A stretch of 64,000 nt of DNA, from assembly GCA_022410635.1 (NCBI GenBank), contig JAJVDF010001201.1, positions 188,988 to 252,987 of the forward strand, read 5' to 3'. The notes under the pieces are model-generated. The model worked only from the letters and a program-made list of their open reading frames with translations, made no database searches and was not told the DNA's origin. This DNA comes from Tretioscincus oriximinensis. Lineage: Eukaryota; Chordata; Lepidosauria; Squamata; Gymnophthalmidae. Position 1 is the first letter of the stretch. Each line of letters begins with the position of its first letter. The position numbers and the translations under genes were made by a program. Positions 36,153-47,935 of this stretch are shown piece by piece.

Positions 36153-36272
36153 ATTCTTTTTCTTCATCGCTGGAAGTCTTCAAATGGAAGACTTAGTGAG
36201 TCCTGCATTGAGTAGGGGGTTGGACCCGATGATCCTAGAAGTCCCTTCCAACTTTATGACTATTATTCTAAG
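36153..36272 (+). mobile_element. CR1 LINE 3' end
   Basis: The sequence 'ctggaagtcttcaaatggaa', 'gcattgagtagggggttgga', 'cccgatgatcctagaagtcc' and 'cttccaactttatgactat' is the CR1 3' terminus with a decayed ATTCTATG tail. It matches 22395-22522. Confidence 0.85.
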
Positions 36273-36339
36273 GCTACATATCTGCTGCCAAATTCATATT
36301 TATAAACAAATGCCTTTGTAGCTTAAGGAGCATCACACT

Positions 36340-36890
36340 CCCGGGAGTGCAGCCCTCCAGCTGTCTTGGAGAATGGGGGTCTCAGGCAGAGATGACATCA
36401 GACCGAGGAAGAGGGACAGCTTCCCTCAATGGGGGCCCCTTCCCTTAGAAGATGCGCCGGTATCCTCTTGCACCAAGGATAGTCCTCCACGGGTGGTGGG
36501 AGGGGGGCTTCTTGTAGTGGATGATTCAATTGTTAGGCATATAGAGAGAAGGGTGTGTGATGGACATGCTGACCGCATGGTAACTTGTCTACCAGGTACA
36601 AAGGTTGTGGACATCATGCTACATCTAGATAGGCTGTTAGTGCTGGGATGGAGTTAGGTGTTGTGGTGCACATTGGTACCAACAAAATTGGGGGAGCCAA
36701 GGTAGAAGATTGAAATCCGGGACCTCCAAGATAGCATTTTCTGAAATGCTACCTGTTCCACGTGCAGGACTGGCTAGATAGGCAGAGATTAGAAGCTTCA
36801 ATGCGTGGATGAGGCTGTGGTGTACTGAGGAAGGATTTAGATTTGTCAGGAACTGGGGGATATTTTGGGACGGAACATTTACTTCAAGGT
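36340..36890 (+). pseudogene. CR1 ORF1 fragment with SGNH-esterase region
   Basis: The frame at 36373-36657 holds a VVDDSIVRHIERRV block and CLPGTKVVDIMLHLDRLL. Downstream, in other frames, come remnants readable as HWYQQN, SEMLP and WMRLWCTEEGFRFV. This is the order of the esterase (SGNH hydrolase) domain of CR1 ORF1: block I (GDS), the CLPG segment, the HxGTN block and the WC..GFRF segment. The catalytic GDS is DDS here, and frameshifts break the rest, so it is inactive. The element's RT part is not adjacent. The nearby CR1 3' end (36153-36272) lies upstream, so they are separate insertions. Confidence 0.75.
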
Positions 36891-37216
36891 AATAAAGTAT
36901 TTAGATTAAGAATTCAACCCCAAGATAAAACACATATCAGGTAGCAAGCCAAACTGAATGAAGGGCTTACTTCCAAAACATGTAGAAGATTATTTAATAA
37001 GTTAATGCAAATGTTTTTTACATTGCTTAAATTACATCGCGGTGACAGCTGTCATGAAACTATGAAATGATTAAAATAACAAGACATGTAGTGATACCGT
37101 TGGCTTGATTTCCATTGTAAATTAGGGTTTCTACATAAACATTGGGTGCAAATAGTGATTTTCGCCCCCAATGCAACAGGCATTAGATGCTGCATCTGGT
37201 GAAAAGTCCTCTCTGT
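36891..37216. other. No gene or repeat recognised
   Basis: Short AT-rich unique-looking stretch. Confidence 0.4.
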
Positions 37217-37622
37217 TATTAATTAATTTGCATTTCTATAACAACCTATACTTTCAGGGCAGTTAACAATAAAAACCAAATATACAGTATATTAAAACAA
37301 CGTCTGAAAATAGGGGAAGAAGAACAGTTTTTCCAGCTAAAGGCCAGGTTAAAGAGGTGTGTATTCAAGCATTTTCTGAATGCACACAGAGATGGTGATT
37401 GATGCACCTCAAGGGGGAGACTATTCCATAGTCTAGGGGCTGCCATGGAGAAGGCCTTACCTTGAGTTCCCACCAACCTTGACAGTAAGAGAGGCTGTGC
37501 AATCAGGAGGGCTTCCTATGTAGATATTCAGGCATGGGCAGGTTGATATGGGAGAAGACGTTCCTTTAGATATTTAGAGCCCAAGTTATTTAGGGCTTTG
37601 AATTGGGCTCAGTAGCGTATTT
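37217..37622 (-). mobile_element. DYCNALY-type LINE, 3' part
   Basis: Reversed, it encodes remnants of the C-terminus (AFSMAAPRLWNSLPLEV at 37246-37476, matching AFSVVALSLWNSLP at 22700) and continues through 'ctaaaggccaggttaaagag' to a tail without the usual TAAA repeats. It is frame-broken and 5'-truncated. Confidence 0.75.
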
Positions 37623-38756
37623 CTATATTCTATAGCCAGAAAAGCTGTATCCTGTTTTTTTATATAGTAAGCTTACTGTAGATGGCCCACCTAGGCCCAG
37701 CTTTGCCTCCTGGCTTTGCAGTTTCTGACTGATGCTTTTTGAGGAGCACACAATCTTCTGGCAATGCTTTCTAGTGGGTTATGAAAAGGGTACCTGTAAG
37801 TTGGTACAGTAACCCATGTACTTTCTGTAAATGGCCTGCTGTTCCACACTACCACAGCACTTCACTGGCAGACCACATTGTTTAAGTCAGCAAGCAATAT
37901 ATTGATGTACTATCCTGACCTCCTAATCCATCCACTGTAAATAAAACATTCTACTTTTGTATTGTTTTACAGTAGCAAACAAAAGTCATAGGATAATCTC
38001 CCATGCAGAATTAGCCATGGATCCTGGCATTACGATTCCTTTTCTGGAATAATGTATTTTTTTTTGTTTAATAAGCTAAGGTATTCATTGAACATTGTGA
38101 TTTAGATCTTTCTCATTACAGTACTTGGTATTCCAGTCACTGGCAAACATTCAATTAAAAGCATGCTTTTGAAATTAAAGTATGGTGTGGAATTAACTGG
38201 AGGTATGAAATACTGCATATGCTCTGACATCCAAGGGAAGGTTATTCTCAGCAATTTGCTTAATGGCTCCAAACATGTGATCTGAACTTAATCAATGAAA
38301 GTGCCCTCAGCTAGCGCAGAATCTACTGGGGAGAGATGTCCTATATAATCTAGTATCAGAAGTAAAGAATTAAAAGATATTAATTTGTTGCACAGCATGT
38401 GATTGTCAACATTTTTAAGCAGAATCCTGTTCCAACAAAGGTCATTTAAGTCTTCTGCAGTTGGCTGTAATTTTCACAGAGGAAATTTCAAATATTCCTA
38501 GAGATTCTTGAAGTCCCTGGACTACTAAAAACAATTTGTATTGTATCTGTTTTCTCTCATTGACATTTTAAAGAAAGAATGTTTCTTTACATTTCTCATA
38601 AACTGGAAGATATTTTATGCAGGTTTATAGAAGATAGTAATTTTTGTCACCAAAGCTTTTTTTCTGCTCCCAACATTAATAAAAATTATTGCCATCAGAG
38701 AAATTGGGTGGTTGCCTAGTTTTAATATTTATTTAAATATTAGCTTAGAGGGAGAT
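37623..38756. other. No gene or repeat recognised
   Basis: Unique-looking AT-rich DNA. Confidence 0.4.
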
Positions 38757-39163
38757 TTTTAGGAATACCCAAGCATTTGCGTACTTGCACTTGCGATCAT
38801 ATGGTGCAAGACTCCCTATTTCACATCTTGTTTCAGTGTCCATTACGTTCAAAAATCAGAGAAAAATATCAACAACCTATTTTTTTGCCTAGTATGTCCA
38901 TACCGGACTTCCAGAAAATTGGGTTTCTTCTGAATAACCAGGACGAATCCTTTACGGAACAGGTGGCCTTTTTCTTGATTGATCTAATTGACTCCTTGAC
39001 TACCTGAGTCCATTTGGAATGGTCTATAATCTTATTTCGCCGTATTGCCCATCTGTAACTTCTTTTTGTTGTTTACTCGTGAAGGTTTGTATTTGGTTTG
39101 TTTCTTGCGCTGGATGTCTTTCTTCTTTTTATGCCAATAAAGGCTATGTATGTATGTATTTAT
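38757..39163 (+). mobile_element. 3' end of a non-LTR retrotransposon with C-terminal Cys/His motif (R4/Dong-like?)
   Basis: The frame at 38777-39007 ends a protein with TCTCDHMVQDSLFHILFQCP, a C-x-C...H-x4-C finger of the kind found at the C-terminus of several non-LTR families. It is followed by an ~120-base 3' UTR ending 'atgccaataaaggctatgta' and (TGTA)n repeats. This is a different family from the two others in the window. Assignment to R4/Dong is a guess from the finger and the tail type. Confidence 0.5.
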
Positions 39164-41192
39164 TTAATCCTTTAAGTACCTTTTTCATCTTTAACTTCCA
39201 GCACAAGAAGAGGTCTAGGGGCAATCTTTCATATGATTGTACAGAATTGAGGAAGCCCTATCAATTGCTAGTATGCTTCATATACTGGATGAATGGGATA
39301 GAGCTCCAAATGCATCTTATTCTTCCACTGGATTATGAATGGTTGCAGATAATATTTTCCTGTAACCTGAAATGTGACTAGGAGCTTTTCAGCAGTGTAT
39401 GAAAAGCACTACAAGAAGTAGCACTAAGAAACCATTGCTTGCTGAAAATGCAAAGGCCAAGAACTTTCCTACCCAGCCTTCAAAGTTTGGACACTGGATT
39501 CATTCACTGCTCATGAGCTAGAAACATCTACATAGTACAAGCCAGTGTGTGTATTTTTCAAAAAAACTAAACCTCCTCAACTCAAGTCAATGGAACTCCC
39601 TTGAGTTGTTTCTTTTTCTCTCTCTCTGCAACACACACACAGAGAAATGGGGCCTGCAATAGTCTACACTGGCACACAGATGACCAAATTCTATGCTGAG
39701 ATATAACCCAGAATAAGATTCAGTGAGGACAGGTCCAAAGAGGGGGGAAATAAAAGAAGTTGTAGGAGAAAAGCAGAACCATTGGCACTCTGTATTTAGT
39801 ATTCTTATCATTCTGGTATCTGCAAGGAACTAGATTATTGTTTCCCATGTTAAAAAGTAGAAACCCAATAATGAATAACTCTCTGAGCTGTCATCTCTGT
39901 TGAAAACAACTATGTTGACACTATTTCATTTGGGATGGCAAGTTAAATTGGAACAGAAAGGCTGTGATTTATAATAAGGTCCTTCTAAGCCATGATGTAA
40001 TAAAATACGATTTATCCATTATAATCCAATAATCTAGGAAGGTAATCTTTTGTCCCATTGTACATATCTACCCATATTCCTGACAGAAAAATTTCAGTAA
40101 AACAAATATTGCGATTACAATAATATGTTTTTAAGGCATTTATATCTACTATAGTAGTAATGATGCCTACAGTCATGCCTAGATGATATTCATTTTGGGG
40201 GATCACTGAAATAACAGAATTGTTTTTCCAAAACTGGAATATAAAAATACTCACTTAAAATAGTTTGTGATCTGAAATATTTGTTCACAATTAGTAAACT
40301 ACAATAATTCAAGCAGCAATACATTTATTACATATTTCAACAGAGCCTGTGTGGGTCTTGAGCCCTTCCACCAATGATGCTTCTGTACCACTCTGCCCAT
40401 CCATTGGAATGACTACAGCACCAACACAACAGTCATTAAATAGACAGAAGTAACCAGCATTGAGGCCATGCTACTGACTCCTCAATCATCACCTGCCCCA
40501 AATCACACTATATGGCAAACTTGCCACTAGACATCATGGCAGATGGGCACCAAAGAAGAGATATAAGGACTTTCGGCAAAAAAAAATCCCATATTGACCA
40601 TTGTCAGTGATCTGCTCTAGCCACTGTTTCTCCTTAGACAAGTCTTGTCTAAACAGGGCTACTCTTGAGGACAAAGAAGCAAGAACCAAGATACGACTAC
40701 AGCACCATGTCCAAAGAAGACCTTCCCTTGTAGCAAAAGTGGCTGGGTTTTCCTATCCTACATTAGCCTCATTAGTCACTAGCAAACGTGCATAAAACGT
40801 GGACAACCCCCTTCGTAAAGAATCTTCGTTAGCGAATCTAAGCCATAATGATAATGACAATAAATGGGTAAACTGATTTTCAGCAGGTAAAATCCCAATA
40901 AATGCCAATGCTGGGTAATTGTGAATTCAGCTGTCAATGTAATGAAGTGTAACAGCAGCTTTTTGTGTGTGACAAAAGTTGTGAATGAAATGAATATAAA
41001 CTACAAGGCAAATGTTTGAGTGTGGATTGTTTTTGTTTTTTTAGAATGCCGTAAGGTTCCACAACTACTTTTGTCCATAATGCCTTTACTAATGGCTACC
41101 TGTTCCAAAGAAGGCGATTGTTATAGCCAATTATGTATTTTATAAGATTTTATGTATTTTATAAGACAGACCTGATTTCCTAAGATCTATGC
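39164..41192. other. No gene recognised
   Basis: Unique-looking DNA. The 120-codon plus frame at 39019-39381 begins inside the LINE 3' UTR and is not supported. Confidence 0.4.
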
Positions 41193-41260
41193 ATTGACCA
41201 GGGAGTTGCACCCAATGAGCCTGGAGGTCCCTTCCAATTCTATGATTCTATGGGTTGAAC
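41193..41260 (+). mobile_element. CR1 LINE 3' end, short
   Basis: Only the terminal part 'gaccagggagttgcacccaa', 'tgagcctggaggtcccttcc' and 'aattctatgattctatgg' is left. Confidence 0.85.
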
Positions 41261-41610
41261 CCAAAGATCATGCTATTCAGGTCCTTCTGTTCATCTTTAG
41301 CTTACAAAATTTAACCAGGTTTATGTTTGTGAAGTTCCTGAACCACATGGTAAATTTACTTAATCTTTTATATTATTTAGGTAAAAGTTAATTTTGATTG
41401 CTTGTTTGTTAACCAATTATTGAAAATGTGAGGTTGAAATTTCCACAGTTTGTCCCCTGAATGCCAGTTATTCAACTGGACATTTGTAACTATCAGAGTG
41501 TGGTTGGAATAGGAAATAGTATCTACATCAGCTTTCTGCAGTCTATTGATTAATAATCCAGAGGGCAAGATGCAATAAATTTTAGAATAAGCACTATGCC
41601 TCCCCGTCCT

Positions 41611-41711
41611 TGAAGGCACTGTTTTATTTTTAATTGTACTATTTTAATCTGGTTTTTTATTGTTATCTGCCCTGCTAGATGAAATATAAATGTAAATAAG
41701 TAAATAAATAC
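41611..41711 (+). mobile_element. 3' tail of the DYCNALY-type LINE
   Basis: The blocks 'aaggcactgttttatttttaa', cut here to family form, plus 'gatgaaatataaatgtaaat' and a TAAA-rich end match 46676-46797 and 26362-26470. Confidence 0.65.
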
Positions 41712-41761
41712 TGTAGAATAAAATGGGGAGAAATTGCAGTACAGGTGAAACCCTGTTGTAA

Positions 41762-41963
41762 TAGGCTGACCAGATGACCCCTTTTTGGGAGGTTGAAAAC
41801 CTGGTATTGGGGTATCTCCTGGTTTTTTCTGAGGAAAAAAAAATAAAACAAACAAAATAAAAAAACCCTTTTTTTGAAAACAAATTCCTCAGAAAAACCT
41901 GGGAGGCACCCCCAAAACAGGTTTTCAACCCACCCACCCAAAAGGGGTCATCTGGTCAGCCTA
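41762..41963. mobile_element. hAT-type MITE, second copy
   Basis: The ends TAGGCTGACCAGATGACCCC and reversed TAGGCTGACCAGATGACCCC are identical over 20 bases. The arms contain 'gttgaaaacctggta' and 'acctgggaggcacccc'. No clear 8-bp duplication is seen. It is the same family as 11951-12147. Confidence 0.8.
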
Positions 41964-41965
41964 GA

Positions 41966-42090
41966 ACAACCCCCAATATTTAAATTTATACCCTGCCCTA
42001 TACCCGATGGTCTCGGAGCGGCCAACAGTTAAACATCAATACAAAATGAAAACAAAATTCTCAGTATAACAAACAAATTAGAAAGTCCCA
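41966..42090 (-). mobile_element. DYCNALY-type LINE tail
   Basis: The reversed tail 'aatttataccctgccctata' and 'cccgatggtctcggagcggc' is followed by the A-rich family 3' UTR. It lies inside the Tigger-like element and next to the hAT MITE. Confidence 0.7.
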
Positions 42091-42164
42091 GCAGAATGCC
42101 TATTTGGTTATAACAAAATTTAATTATAACAACACATCATTATAACGGGATTTCCCCTGTACTG

Positions 42165-43257
42165 TTTAATTGTCTGTGGATATCAATTAAATACATTTTT
42201 TACAAGAAACTAAGATGTCTTCTTCAGATATTCATTACTTTGGTTTGCTTAGTGCAGTTACATAAACCCTTTTTCTTAAAGTGTTAATTTCACTTTAATA
42301 GTTCACATATCAATGTTAGATTCAGCTGATCAATATTTCTAAAATACAATATATAATTCATGTTCATAAACATTTGAATTTTGCAATCTGTGTAATCTAA
42401 TTCATTTTGACTATATGAAATTATTCTTGTATTATGCGTCATTAAAATTTGATTTCACGAGTTAATAATCTTTTTTATATATTTGGCATGCATCTTTTAA
42501 AAACTAATTTATTTTGAATATCTTCAGATTGTACACCTCTAATAAAATCTCTTCTTCCTTAAGATTTTAAAATAAAGTTTGATAGTATTATACTTTTTTC
42601 TGATTTCATTGCTATAACTAAACCAAATATTCTCAATGTGTTTAGCTACAATCCAGTTTCTGCTAGAGATTTTCCTTATGATTTTAAGCCACCCTAGGAC
42701 AGACGATTTTAGAAGTTTGTTTTGTTTAAAAGTAATAGTTTGGGTTGTTCATTGTCAATGGCAACTGTATTTAACACTGATAAGGAAATTGTCTAAAATT
42801 ATTTGATGTTGATTCTTTCCATTGCTTCAAGATTAACTCGTACCAGAATGTTCCACATTTTCATCCCTGTTGATAGGAATTTATACTGTAACCAATCATG
42901 CCATGAGAAAAATTATAATTCATCATTTTAATTCTTTACAAATAATCTTAACATATCTACATTTTTGGGTTGATATCTCTGCTAATCTGTCTTCAGGTGC
43001 AACATCTCTACTTGAAGTGGTAGAAAGCACCTTGCAGTAATTGTCCTGCCCAATTTCTGCACGGGATAGTTGATGAAGGACAATTTTGAAAGGTGTGGGT
43101 TGTGGTTTGATGTCCTAAACAAAGGGGCTTTCATCCACTACTTGAAATGACACCACAGTATGTTGCAAATAGAGAAATGAGGTGCCCTTTTCAGCAACAA
43201 TTTTGACCCAATAGTCCATTATGAAGTTATTTTGGCCATGGTTTACTTATTAAAAAT
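42165..43257. other. No gene or repeat recognised
   Basis: Very AT-rich unique-looking DNA without useful open frames. Confidence 0.4.
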
Positions 43258-43293
43258 TTCAGTCCTGAAGAATGAGTTTAATCCTTACTACTA

Positions 43294-43338
<45 letters not shown>

Positions 43339-43393
43339 ATACTGATACTGATACTGATACTGATACTGATACTACTACTACTACTACTACTAC

Positions 43394-43452
<59 letters not shown>

Positions 43453-43477
43453 GTTAAGTTCATTCTTCAAGACTGAA
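43258..43477. repeat. Compound microsatellite inside an inverted repeat
   Basis: Arms 43258-43281 and 43454-43477 match as reverse complements at 21 of 24 positions. Between them are (CTA)n, (CTG)9-10, (GATACT)n, (ACT)n and (AAT)n in order. The 61-codon frames on both strands (poly-Thr/Asn, poly-Ile/Ser) are artefacts of the repeats. Confidence 0.85.
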
Positions 43478-44514
43478 AAAAAATTGACCAGATGAATGAC
43501 CAAAACTTTTATAATAAGTGGAAAAATCAGCACTTATCATTTAGTAATGGATCTTGTGATCTATGACATTCTTGAGCAGCTTTGGAAGAATGTCTTGAGC
43601 AAAAAAAAAAAAGGATTATATTACATTAGTTAACAATTCCTTACAATGATTTAAACACTATTGGCCACCATTTTTTGGGTTATTCCCTTTATCTTAGATG
43701 AGTACTACAGCCTTTTAAGAATGTTTCTTGAGTACTACAGCCTTTTTAGAAATTTTCATCCATGGCATTTAACAGTAACCTAATAACGTAACCTCTTATT
43801 GCAAACACCAAAACAGGATGTTGCCATTCAAACCTTGGAAAATCCTATCTTACAGTAATTTGGAAGAGATGGAGCTACACCAGCCCTACCCAGCAGTCTA
43901 CAGCAGTTGATTACTTAGACTGCACAGCTGGAGGATAAACGTGAATAGTATTAGACCAGGAACAATAATGAATAACTGCTTTATCCAGCTTGGGGCTCCA
44001 TCAGACATTAATTACTTAATCCATTATATCTGGATATTCTGGGTTAATGTTTGGATATTCCAGAACATCCATGCTTTATTCCAGAATATCCAAACATGGC
44101 GGAATAAATAAGTGACATTTTATTGCAGCCTAGGTTTGTAGAAAGCTTGCAAAAGCAGGAGAAATAAGAATTCTGATCTAAAATAAATGCTCAAAGAAGG
44201 CCATGAGTTACTGATTACAGTGAAGTCAACAGTCAATATGGGAATCAACTGCTTTGGCAAGACCTGTGCCAGATGTGATTGCTATTAACTGGAAATAAAC
44301 TGAATCTGTCACATTGGGACCCACAGTGCCTAAATATTTTACAAGTACATTATTTAGAGATTTGGTATTTATACCCCAAATAATAATCTCAAGAAATAAA
44401 GAAGTTCTAAAAAAAATAATAGAAACCATTTTTACAGACAAGTTCACATTGCCTCTGTCAAAACTATCTAAACCCATCTGTCTGGATAGCATTCGAAGAT
44501 GTACGGATCCATCT
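43478..44514. other. No gene recognised; one palindrome
   Basis: Unique-looking DNA with an imperfect palindrome 'tttggatattccagaa' ... 'ttccagaatatccaaa' at about 44051-44096. The 99-codon minus frame at 44226-44525 has no domain. Confidence 0.4.
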
Positions 44515-44604
44515 ATGAAAACCATGCTTCTTGTTAGCCTCTAAGGTGCTACAAGAACCTTTGCTAAATATTCTTGATCCAGACTAACATAACTACTTCT
44601 TTGA
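44515..44604 (-). repeat. Dispersed repeat family C
   Basis: Reversed, it reads 'aaagaagtagttatgttagt', 'agcaaaggttcttgtagcac', 'cttagaggctaacaagaagc' and 'atggttttcatagatgga'. The block order is the same as at 26566. Confidence 0.6.
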
Positions 44605-44622
44605 TATGTGAATTCATACCAC

Positions 44623-44826
44623 TAGACTGACCAGGTGACCCTTTTTGACTGGGGTAGAAACCCAGTTTTGGAATGCCTCACGTTTTTTGCTGAGGAAATT
44701 TTTTTTCAGAAAAAGATTTTTTTTNNAAAAAAAAAAAAATTATTTCCCCCTTCTCAGGAAAAACCGGGAAGCACCGCAAAACTGGGTTTTCACCCCCCCA
44801 AAAAAAGTGATCATCTGGTCTGCCTA
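44623..44826. mobile_element. hAT-type MITE, third copy
   Basis: The ends TAGACTGACCAGGTGACC and reversed TAGGCAGACCAGATGATCA are diverged versions of the family ends. Arms contain 'gaaacccagttttggaatgc' and its complement. The centre is a poly-T/poly-A dyad with two unresolved bases at 44725-44726. Confidence 0.75.
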
Positions 44827-46675
44827 TGACAGTCATGGCGGATGGCACCAGTTTGGCAGCCATAATCACACAAAATGAAAACAAGTCATAGATCCTCATG
44901 GATTTTAGTTATGACAGTTCTTAGAGCCTTACAGAAAAATATTACTGGTATATACCCTGACATTTCAGATAAACAATTCTGAGCAGGAAAATGAAAAAAA
45001 AATTGTAAACGAAAAAAAGATAATGAAGCTAAATATTAAATTAAGCAGTATTACCTGTAACTATATAATCATTTTATTTGAGGTTTGGGAAATAGATTTC
45101 TCACAATTTTTCCAATATATTTCCCTTGAAAGGATTTTGCAAAATTTGAGGACTATCAAAGCCTTCACTAAATCCCATCTAATCTAAACAGCTATTAGCA
45201 CAAGTGGGTAGTGTCATTTAATTGGGAAAATAAACGTTTGCATTTTAATATATCCCAAGTTTATAATATTTATCCACGCCTAATATTGGGCTCATATTTA
45301 TATACCCAGGTGGCATCTAGATAGGGCCAATAATCCATCTGAAAGTCAAATTTCTGCTGCATTTACCTCATCAGGTGGTTGTATAAACTGGCAGATTGCT
45401 GGTTTTAAAACCCTAAACATCAAGTATTTGTTTATCAAGAAATGCAACTGTCAAGCTACTTTATAGGGTTATGCTGAAAAAGAGTCTGCTTTCTGGAGAA
45501 TTCTGTTAGGAAAAAGTGAGGATGGCCAGTCTGCTCACTGTCCTCCATTACTAAATCACCAGTTGAAAGTCTCGGGTAGGGCAAAGGAAAGGAGTCAGAG
45601 CATTTGGACTTCCTTCTGGCAGCCAGCAAACAAAATGGCAGACATGTGAATGGGTCACATGATCAGAAAAATCTCATTTGTCAGGAGCCGACAAAATGAC
45701 AAAAATTGGAATATATTTTAAAAATATGGAGCGAATGAATTAAAGCCGTAAGCCAATAGCCCAGGTTATTTCGAAAATCCAGAACAAACAAGTGTAGTGA
45801 GGATACAGGCACACTTGATATTCTTAGTAATCAGTATCAAATATTAACAACAGATATGGCTATGCTTCTGAGCAGCAAGTGCCTGTGGTGATGATAGTAC
45901 TATAGAGTTCATAGGTCTTTTGCATCAGTCCCTTTCATTAATACAATCTCTTGCCATTTCCTCTAACCTTTACAGTACATGTCACAAGTAATGAAAGTTT
46001 GGGTTGAAAGCCACTATGGCATTTCTGAAAGCAGAAGATCAACATTCAAAAAGCAAATGAACCAAAGCAAGATTTGATAATATACAGAGCAAATGTATGG
46101 TGCCATTTTGCTTGAACTGCTTCTTCATTAATGAGATTTAACCTGTTCAATGAACTCAGAATGTAATTGGTCAATAATCAAGAATCTCAGCTGTCAGTTC
46201 TCAACTACCAATAAAATTTAATCTCTTGAGGGAAAATATTTCATTTAAAAAGGTAATAGAGTTCCATGGTATATGCATATTGTAACCTTTCTGCATGAGA
46301 AACACCTAGAAATATTACGAATTGCATTATTAAAGAGGAGGCAAATGTTTTGAATCCACTTGAAAATAGTTGTGAGATTACCATTAGTTTTCATATATGG
46401 ATAGAGAAACTTTGTACTCTAATAAAAATTGTGCATTTTTTGTATGCAATTCCAAAAATATGAGAACACTATATCCATTTTAGCTGTGGGATACAGAGAT
46501 ATTTTACGATCCAACAATTCTTTATTCTATGCACTTATATCTTACATTTCAGTTTACAATAAAAAGACAAATCAATGCAAAAGTAAAAAAACACTTTGAA
46601 CACAATCCTCCCCTAGTCCCTAATAAGAAATCAAATAAGACCTCTTCATCTGCGCCCCAAATTCCCCTCTTCGAA
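44827..46675. other. No gene or repeat recognised
   Basis: Unique-looking DNA. No structure was found beyond short A/T runs. Confidence 0.4.
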
Positions 46676-46797
46676 AACACTGTTCAATTTTTAATTGTTC
46701 AATTTTAATCTTTTCTATGGTTTTTTTGTTGTGGTCTATCCTGAGACCTTTGGGTGTAGGGCGGAATATAGATGTAAGTAAATAAAATCAATCAATC
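46676..46797 (+). mobile_element. 3' tail of the DYCNALY-type LINE
   Basis: The blocks 'cactgttcaatttttaattg', 'cctgagacctttgggtgtag', 'ggcggaatatagatgtaagt' and an AAATAAAAT tail give the clearest plus-strand version of this 3' end. Confidence 0.75.
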
Positions 46798-47015
46798 AGA
46801 GAAAGTAAGGCTTAGGCTCTTTTTACACAGGTTTGCCATGGCACTTTAAGCAGCTCACAGTTCCCCATTGTCTGCATGGAAGTCATGCTATGCACATTAG
46901 TGGTGTACTAACAGCTTCCTAAAATGAATTACTATATTACCGCTTAATCAAGCTTTACATTAATGTCTTTAAGTAATAATGCCTGCTAATGTTCATTAAC
47001 AGCAGCGTGTATACA

Positions 47016-47160
47016 TTTATTTATTTATTTATTATTTGTATTTATACCCCGCCTCATACCCAAAGGTCTCAGGGTGGCGAACAGTAAGATACCAACACAA
47101 AATTAACAAATTAAAAACAGTATAAAAACAGTATCTAAAAGTGGGGACAAAAATGAACGT
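47016..47160 (-). mobile_element. DYCNALY-type LINE, uninterrupted 3' tail
   Basis: The reversed tail 'tttatttatttattatttg', 'taccccgcctcatacccaaa' and 'ggtctcagggtggcgaacag' is followed by 'aattaacaaattaaaaacag' and 'atctaaaagtggggacaaaa'. It provides the intact reference for the split copy at 21443/22523. Confidence 0.75.
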
Positions 47161-47844
47161 TCTCCCACATGTTGGCTGGATGTGACTGGAGATCAGGTGC
47201 AATGAAGTGGAAATGATATCCTACAAGCATTTATCAATGCACGCTTCGGAGATGCCTCCACATTGCCTCCGGAGATGTGTTTGGAGTTGCATTCTGCATT
47301 TGGAAGCTTTTCCAGAGGCAGATTCAGAGCTGTCCTTCAGAAAGTGCTGATCCTCCACAGACAAATGAGAAGTTGCATTCAAAATCTATGCTGATGTCAC
47401 TAGATTCACTGTGTGATTAATGACTGCTTCATGTAGAAACATGGTTTGGTGTTTGTACTTATAAGGTGGATATAACTATTTCATGCCAAATCATGTTAAT
47501 TAATGTGCTTTAAGGCAGATACATATTGCAAAGTAGAATTGTAAAATATGCCAGTTATATAGGACTGACATGATATGTATCTACCTATCAAAAAAGAAAA
47601 TGTTCACGTAGTCTACACCAGTCTTTCTAAAGATGTTTTGGCATCATTCTCATTTTACTCTTTCCTTCTTAAAGCAGATGATGAAACTAAATAAGAAAGA
47701 ACCCCCAGTAATATTGTGCCTGACAGCAATTGCAGTGTATGTTGGTTAAATAAAGACATAACCAGAAGAATACTGTAATACACATTTACAGTATTTAAGC
47801 TCCAGCTAAAATTTTATTTAGAAATGTGAATGAAATCAGTGTTG
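47161..47844. other. No gene or repeat recognised
   Basis: Unique-looking DNA. Confidence 0.4.
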
Positions 47845-47935
47845 TATAGAGACTACAATGTTGAATTAGGACATGGAAACCCATGTTCAAACCTCCCTGA
47901 GCCAATGAAGTTCAGTTAGGAACTAATTAGCATCA
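47845..47935 (+). mobile_element. MIR-like/tRNA-headed SINE fragment
   Basis: The order 'acaatgttgaattaggacat', 'ggaaacccatgttcaaacct' and 'gagccaatgaagttcagtta' follows the head of the old MIR-like SINE of reptiles. The B-box-like GTTCAAACC is preserved. Confidence 0.5.

Larger units (their letters stand above)
41737..42164. mobile_element. Tigger/pogo-like MITE carrying two younger insertions
   Basis: The ends 41737-41762 and 42139-42164 are inverted repeats matching at 22 of 26 positions (CAGTACAGG.GAAA.CC type). The right interior has repeated TTATAAC motifs, as in pogo/Tigger ends. A hAT-type MITE (41762-41963) and a reversed LINE tail (about 41966-42090) lie inside. No TA duplication is visible at the outer ends. 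Confidence 0.5.

Noticed and set aside
43272..43463. 61-codon frames coding poly-Thr/Asn and poly-Ile/Ser
   Set aside because: Direct translation of trinucleotide repeats.
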